From contig NW_008705566.1 in the NCBI RefSeq assembly GCF_000186865.1, forward strand, positions 168,713 through 186,748: DNA of 18,036 nucleotides. The letters run 5' to 3'. Positions within the stretch are counted from its first letter, which is position 1, and every line of letters begins with the position of its first letter. This DNA is from Aureococcus anophagefferens. Taxonomy: Eukaryota > Sar > Pelagophyceae > Pelagomonadales > Pelagomonadaceae. The notes beneath the pieces are model-generated. The model was not told where the DNA came from. It ran no database searches and saw only the letters and a list, made by a program, of their open reading frames with translations. This document shows positions 15,101-18,036 of this stretch, in pieces. The position numbers were made by a program, and so were the translations under genes.

Positions 15101-17276
15101 CACGCGGGCCGCATCTTCAAGTGCGTCGACGACGAGCTCCACTGCTGGACGATGACCTTCACGCTCTCGGACCCGGACGCGAGCGCGGCGCTGTCGTTCA
15201 CGCTCGTGTCGTCGGAGGGGTCGCGGGCGACGTGGGGCTTCGAGGGGGGGCAGGACACGGAGGAGTACTACTACTGCATGGAAGGCGGAGTGATCGACGC
15301 CGTGCCGACGCCGACACCGACGGTCAGCGTCCCGCCGACGTCCGAGCCCGCGCCCGCGCCGACGGCCCTGCCGTCCTACGCGCCGACGACGGAGCCGACG
15401 CCTTCGCCGACGCCGCAGCCGTCGCCCGAGCCGACGATCACGCCGGGCTCCGGGGGCACGAAGACGCCGACGGCCGCGCCGTCGATGGCCTGCGACCCGG
15501 ACGGCGACTTCCCGCTGTCGGTCACGCAGCGCCTCTTCCCCGACGGCGACAGCTGGTCGACGGTGTCCTGGGTGACGACGTCCGACGGCGAGGTCGTGGA
15601 GACGCCCGAGGCGCCCTACCCCGACCGGCGCTACATCTGCATCTCCGACGCGGACCGCTGCTTCGAGGTCACGTTCTCCTTCGAGAAGTCCAACAAGAGC
15701 GCGGATCTCTCCTACTCCATCGGCGTCGACGGCGCCGCGCCGTCGGAGTACGGCTTCCGGGGCGGCGAGGACGAGGAGAAGTACTACTACTGCATCGTCG
15801 ACGGCGTCATCGCCGCGGCGCCGACGGCCGCGCCCTCGGTCACGCCCGGGCCCTCGCCCGAGCCCACGCCCGGGCCGAGCCCCGAGCCGACGCCCGATCC
15901 GTCGCCGGAGCCGTCGCCGGAGCCGACGCCCGCGCCGACGCCCGAGCCGACGGCCGAGGACACGGTCGAGCCCACGCGCGCGCCGACGACGGTGCTCCCG
16001 ACGCCCGTGCCGTCCCACTTCTGCAACGGCACCCACCCCTACACCGTGTCCCTCGTCCTCGAGCCCGACGCCGCGAGCTGGGACACCGTGTCCTGGGAGT
16101 CGCACGTCGACGGGGAGACCCAAATCGTGGACGAGCCGCCCCACGACGCGCGCGTCTTCAAGTGCGTCGACGACGACTACCACTGCTGGGACCTCGAGTT
16201 CTCCTTCGCCAACACCTCGCTGTCCTCGGGCCTCTCGTTCCAGCTCACGTCGTCGGCCGACTCGGAGACGCGCTGGACCTTCCGGGGCGGCGAGGACACG
16301 GAGACGTTTTATTATTGTATCGTCGACGGGATCATCGACGCCGTGCCGACGCCCGGGCCCACGGTCAGCGTCGCGCCGACGTCCGAGCCCGTGCCGGCGC
16401 CGACGCTGCTCCCGTCCTACGGCCCGACGATCGAGCCGACGCGGGGGCCCACGGGCCAGCCCACGTGCGAGGATTCGAGCTCCTGGTACTACAGCAAGAG
16501 CAAGAACACGTCTCGGCGCGGCGTCCGTTTCGTTCCTTCACCGCCTTCCGCGCACGCTCCCTTCGCGACCGTCGCGCGTCGCGAATGCTCGCGGAGGGCA
16601 TCCTTGTGTTCTCGCGTCTCGCCGCGCGCTCCCGTACCGCGGTCGGCGCCCGCGCCGCAGGTGCGAGGACTACGTGAGCAAGAAATCGAAGAATTGCAAG
16701 CTCAAGGACGACTTCAAGGTCAAGGCGCAGGACGCGTGCCCCGTGACGTGCGGCGAATGCGTCGTGCCGACGCTCGCGCCGACGCCGCGGCCGTCGTCGG
16801 CGGAGCCGACGCCCGAGTGCCACGACAGCGTCTCGTGGTGGTCGAAGAAGAGCAAGAACGACTGCGACTACGTCGCGAAGGACGCCGACGGCCGCTGCGG
16901 CAACGTCGACGAGTCCGACGTCGCGGCCGAGGTCGCCTGCCCGGAGGCCTGCGGCTACTGCGGCACGTTCTCCATCTGCGCCGACAGCACGTCCTGGTAC
17001 TACAAGAAGAGCAAGAACTCGTGCGAGGACTACGTGAGCAAGAAGAGCAAGAATTGCAAGCTCAAGGACGACTACAAGATCAAAGCCGAGGACGCGTGCC
17101 CCGTGACCTGCGACACCTGCGACGGCGGCTGCGCCGACAGCACGTCCTGGTACTACAAGAAGAGCAAGAACACGTGCGAGGACTACGTCACGAAGAAGTC
17201 GAAGAACTGCAAGCTCGAGGACGACGCCAAAGTCAAGGCCGAGGACGCGTGCCCCGTGACCTGCGGGACGTGCTAA
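12193..17276 (+). CDS. Secreted M11 gametolysin-like metallopeptidase, modular, three exons
   Basis: A large secreted zinc protease, 1,624 aa, from join(12193..14624, 14683..16509, 16661..17276). Residues 1-20 are a signal peptide (MVGCSFVRALCLLQLVDGA). A propeptide follows, then the catalytic domain (about 180-400) with HEVGHNFGANH (zinc ligands His336, His340, His346; catalytic Glu337) and the Met-turn NLFTPMGGG (Met380). This matches M11, whose Chlamydomonas member degrades the hydroxyproline-rich cell wall. After a beta-rich region and a PTTAAPTT linker come a Cys-rich domain (570-652), three acidic six-Cys modules (671-852), three copies of an unrecognised 107-109 aa domain joined by Pro/Thr/Glu linkers (911-1364), and four lysine-rich six-Cys modules (1406-1624). 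Both module sets follow the ShKT-type cysteine pattern. The last Cys is the final residue. Substrate is unknown; a cell-wall or matrix target is inferred. Confidence 0.9.
13198..13230 (+). other. Zinc-binding motif HEVGHNFGANH
   Basis: Encodes residues 336-346 of the M11 peptidase, a complete HExxHxxxxxH metzincin motif with all three His ligands and the catalytic Glu. The Met-turn methionine follows at 13330-13332 (residue 380). The active site looks intact. Confidence 0.95.
14203..14806 (+). repeat. Three acidic six-Cys (ShKT-like) modules, set A
   Basis: Units at 14203-14349, 14407-14556 and 14602-14806 (the last split by an intron) encode 49, 50 and 49 aa. Each begins C-x-x-D-S-x-S-W-Y-K-D-G-S-P-D-K and has the cysteine spacing C...C...C...C-x3-C-x2-C. 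The first two are almost identical in DNA, so the duplication is recent or kept homogeneous. They are rich in Asp and Glu. Confidence 0.88.
14625..14682 (+). other. M11 gene intron 1, 58 nt
   Basis: Donor GTGCCT after AGCTG, acceptor CGAACAG before GTACAAGG. The position is fixed by the two intact sister modules, which read AGTTGGTACAAGGACGG without interruption. Unspliced, the frame shifts into nonsense. The 3' half is relatively AT-rich (CTTATTTTGG). Confidence 0.92.
14981..16342 (+). repeat. Three copies of an unrecognised 107-109 aa domain
   Basis: Copies lie at 14981-15301 (107 codons), 15491-15817 (109) and 16022-16342 (107). Shared features in order: a Cys near the start, PLHVSMILEPDAASWDTVSW-like strands, FKCVDDE-x-HCW, an F/S-rich strand, then GGxDTExYYYC and GVIDAVPT. 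Copies 1 and 3 are closest; copy 2 lacks some positions. Four cysteines per copy suggest two disulfides, and the alternating pattern suggests a beta sandwich. I know no family name for it. Confidence 0.85.
15302..16021 (+). repeat. Pro/Thr/Glu-rich linker repeats
   Basis: Two linkers, 15302-15490 and 15818-16021, encode PTPEPT, PGPSPEPTPGPSPEP and similar units between copies of the 107-aa domain. Shorter ones lie at 14807-14980 and 16343-16465. Such linkers resemble the hydroxyproline-rich stretches of algal and plant wall proteins and are likely extended and O-glycosylated. Confidence 0.75.
16466..17273 (+). repeat. Four lysine-rich six-Cys (ShKT-like) modules, set B
   Basis: Units at 16466-16760 (split by an intron), 16818-16961, 16977-17120 and 17130-17273, each 48 aa. 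Units 1, 3 and 4 share SWYYKKSKN, C-E-D-Y-V, KKSKNCKL and DACPVTC; unit 2 is diverged. The cysteine spacing and the opening C-x-D-S-x-S-W match set A, so both sets share an origin, but set B is strongly basic where set A is acidic. Confidence 0.88.
16510..16660 (+). other. M11 gene intron 2, 151 nt
   Basis: Donor GTCTCG after AAGAACAC, acceptor GCGCCGCAG before GTGCGAGGAC. Modules 3 and 4 of the same set read AAGAACTCGTGCGAGGAC and AAGAACACGTGCGAGGAC without a break, so the junction is certain to within the splice-site choice. The donor lacks the usual purine at +3. Confidence 0.9.
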
Positions 17277-18036
17277 AGTTCATCGTCGCGGCAACATGAT
17301 GATGCTGTCCTCCGGCCTCCGGCGCCGCTCTGCACACCCAAACCTTTGGGTGGTGAACACCCGATTAGCCCTCGATGGGCCTCAAAGCGGCGCGTAGGCC
17401 GCGGTAGCCGAAGGAAAAACGGCCCCGGCCGCGGCGCATGTACCCCACGAGGGCGCGGAGCCGTTCCAACCGTTCGTGATGGCGACTTCGCGGCTCAAAA
17501 CGGTCGCGTGACAGCGGTAGGCGGCCCACGCTCTCAGAGGCCCGAGTGCGGACTCGTCGGAAACGCTGCTTCTGGCTCGTTTGGGGCGTGTGCGGGTCCT
17601 TAGTGATGGTATAAGAGATTCCGCGTGCTTGGTTCGATGCGTGCGGGCCCAAAACGTGACTGCGCGCGCGGCCGAAGCTCGGCGCCGACGACATTCCCGA
17701 CGCGTTGACCGCGGGCATCCGGAGCGCCACACGTGCGAGGCGCTGGCCACATCCCTCCGGTGGGTCATATACTCGGTCCGGAAGCGTCGTGTGACCTCGG
17801 AAAACGTGTTGAAGTCGTGGATCGCGGACCCCATACACTGCAGCCCTACCGAATGATCTCTGCCGCTGCGATTCTCGTCACCAACGTCCACGGCGACGAG
17901 CCCGAGCACACCATCGTCGTCGTATGAGATCTACGTGGCCTCCGGCTAGAAATTTCCAGCGACAACGACATTTTTGACCCGTTCGCGAATCTGGTGCTCG
18001 AGCGCATACAGCCTCATCTCGGGCGGAGCACCTACC
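17277..18036. other. Right end without a nameable gene
   Basis: This stretch is less GC-rich than the coding parts. Open frames of 85-175 codons occur on both strands, including one on the minus strand at 17382-17834 from an ATG at 17834. None shows a domain I recognise. A possible gene start is the ATG at 17853 (MISAAAILVTNVHGDE), whose frame stops at 17925-17927; another frame is open from about 17960 to the window end (DNDIFDPFANLVLERIQ). A short intron could link them, but I found no donor-acceptor pair that keeps the frame. Confidence 0.4.
17335..17352 (+). other. Hairpin in the M11 3' region
   Basis: Perfect 8-bp arms CACCCAAA (17335-17342) and TTTGGGTG (17345-17352) with a 2-nt loop, 58 bp after the stop codon of the metallopeptidase gene. 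It could be a 3'-end structure; there is no AATAAA nearby. A loop of 2 nt would in practice open to 4. Confidence 0.45.

Noticed and set aside
16818..16961. Second lysine-rich module as a broken or decayed unit
   Set aside because: It is diverged but keeps all six cysteines and the same length, so it is a normal module rather than a pseudo-repeat.
17570..17660. Possible tRNA, because of GGTTCGAT near 17630
   Set aside because: The bases flanking the T-loop-like string do not form a 5-bp stem, and no acceptor or anticodon stem can be drawn on either strand.
1..18036. CRISPR array, bacterial operon or integrated virus
   Set aside because: There are no regularly spaced identical repeats with unique spacers, no ribosome-binding sites ahead of starts, and no capsid, integrase, polymerase or transposase motif. 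The gene content and introns are eukaryotic.

Overview
This window looks like nuclear DNA of a compact, very GC-rich eukaryotic microbe. Evidence for a eukaryote: a cytosolic ribosomal protein eS17, a mitochondrial import-motor subunit (Pam16), a Rit1-type initiator-tRNA modifier, a VPS9 Rab activator and Golgi-type glycan enzymes, plus three short GT-AG introns. High GC, few introns, tiny intergenic gaps and an M11 (gametolysin-like) peptidase with many Cys-rich modules fit a marine microalga. A pelagophyte of the Aureococcus type is my best guess, but it is an inference and not shown by the sequence.

Layout: 1-713 has no convincing gene; it holds a duplicated 100-bp segment and a run of hairpins. 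A minus-strand block follows: eS17 (714-1082), an aquaglyceroporin (1647-2447), a VPS9-domain protein (2649-4322) and an unrecognised 710-aa helical protein (4358-6490). A thioredoxin-like gene (6633-7067, plus) diverges from that block and converges, with only 6 bp between stop codons, on a sulfotransferase-exostosin fusion (7074-9554, minus). A second divergent promoter region (9555-9703) separates this from a plus-strand block: PAM16 (two exons, 9704-10177), RIT1 (10335-12071) and a 1,624-aa secreted metallopeptidase (three exons, 12193-17276). The last 760 bp are less GC-rich and hold no gene I can name; a new gene may begin near 17853.

The genes do not form one pathway. Two themes recur. 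The housekeeping genes concern translation and import (eS17, RIT1, PAM16). The others concern secretion, membrane traffic and the cell surface (VPS9 protein, sulfotransferase-exostosin, M11 peptidase). The most unusual items are the sulfotransferase-exostosin fusion with an extra C-terminal domain, the modular metallopeptidase (two charge-opposite sets of six-Cys modules around a triplicated, unrecognised 107-109 aa domain), and the 35-bp junction before the VPS9 gene, which may hide a single larger gene. Because of the GC content, antisense frames stay open for hundreds of codons; I treated these as shadows.
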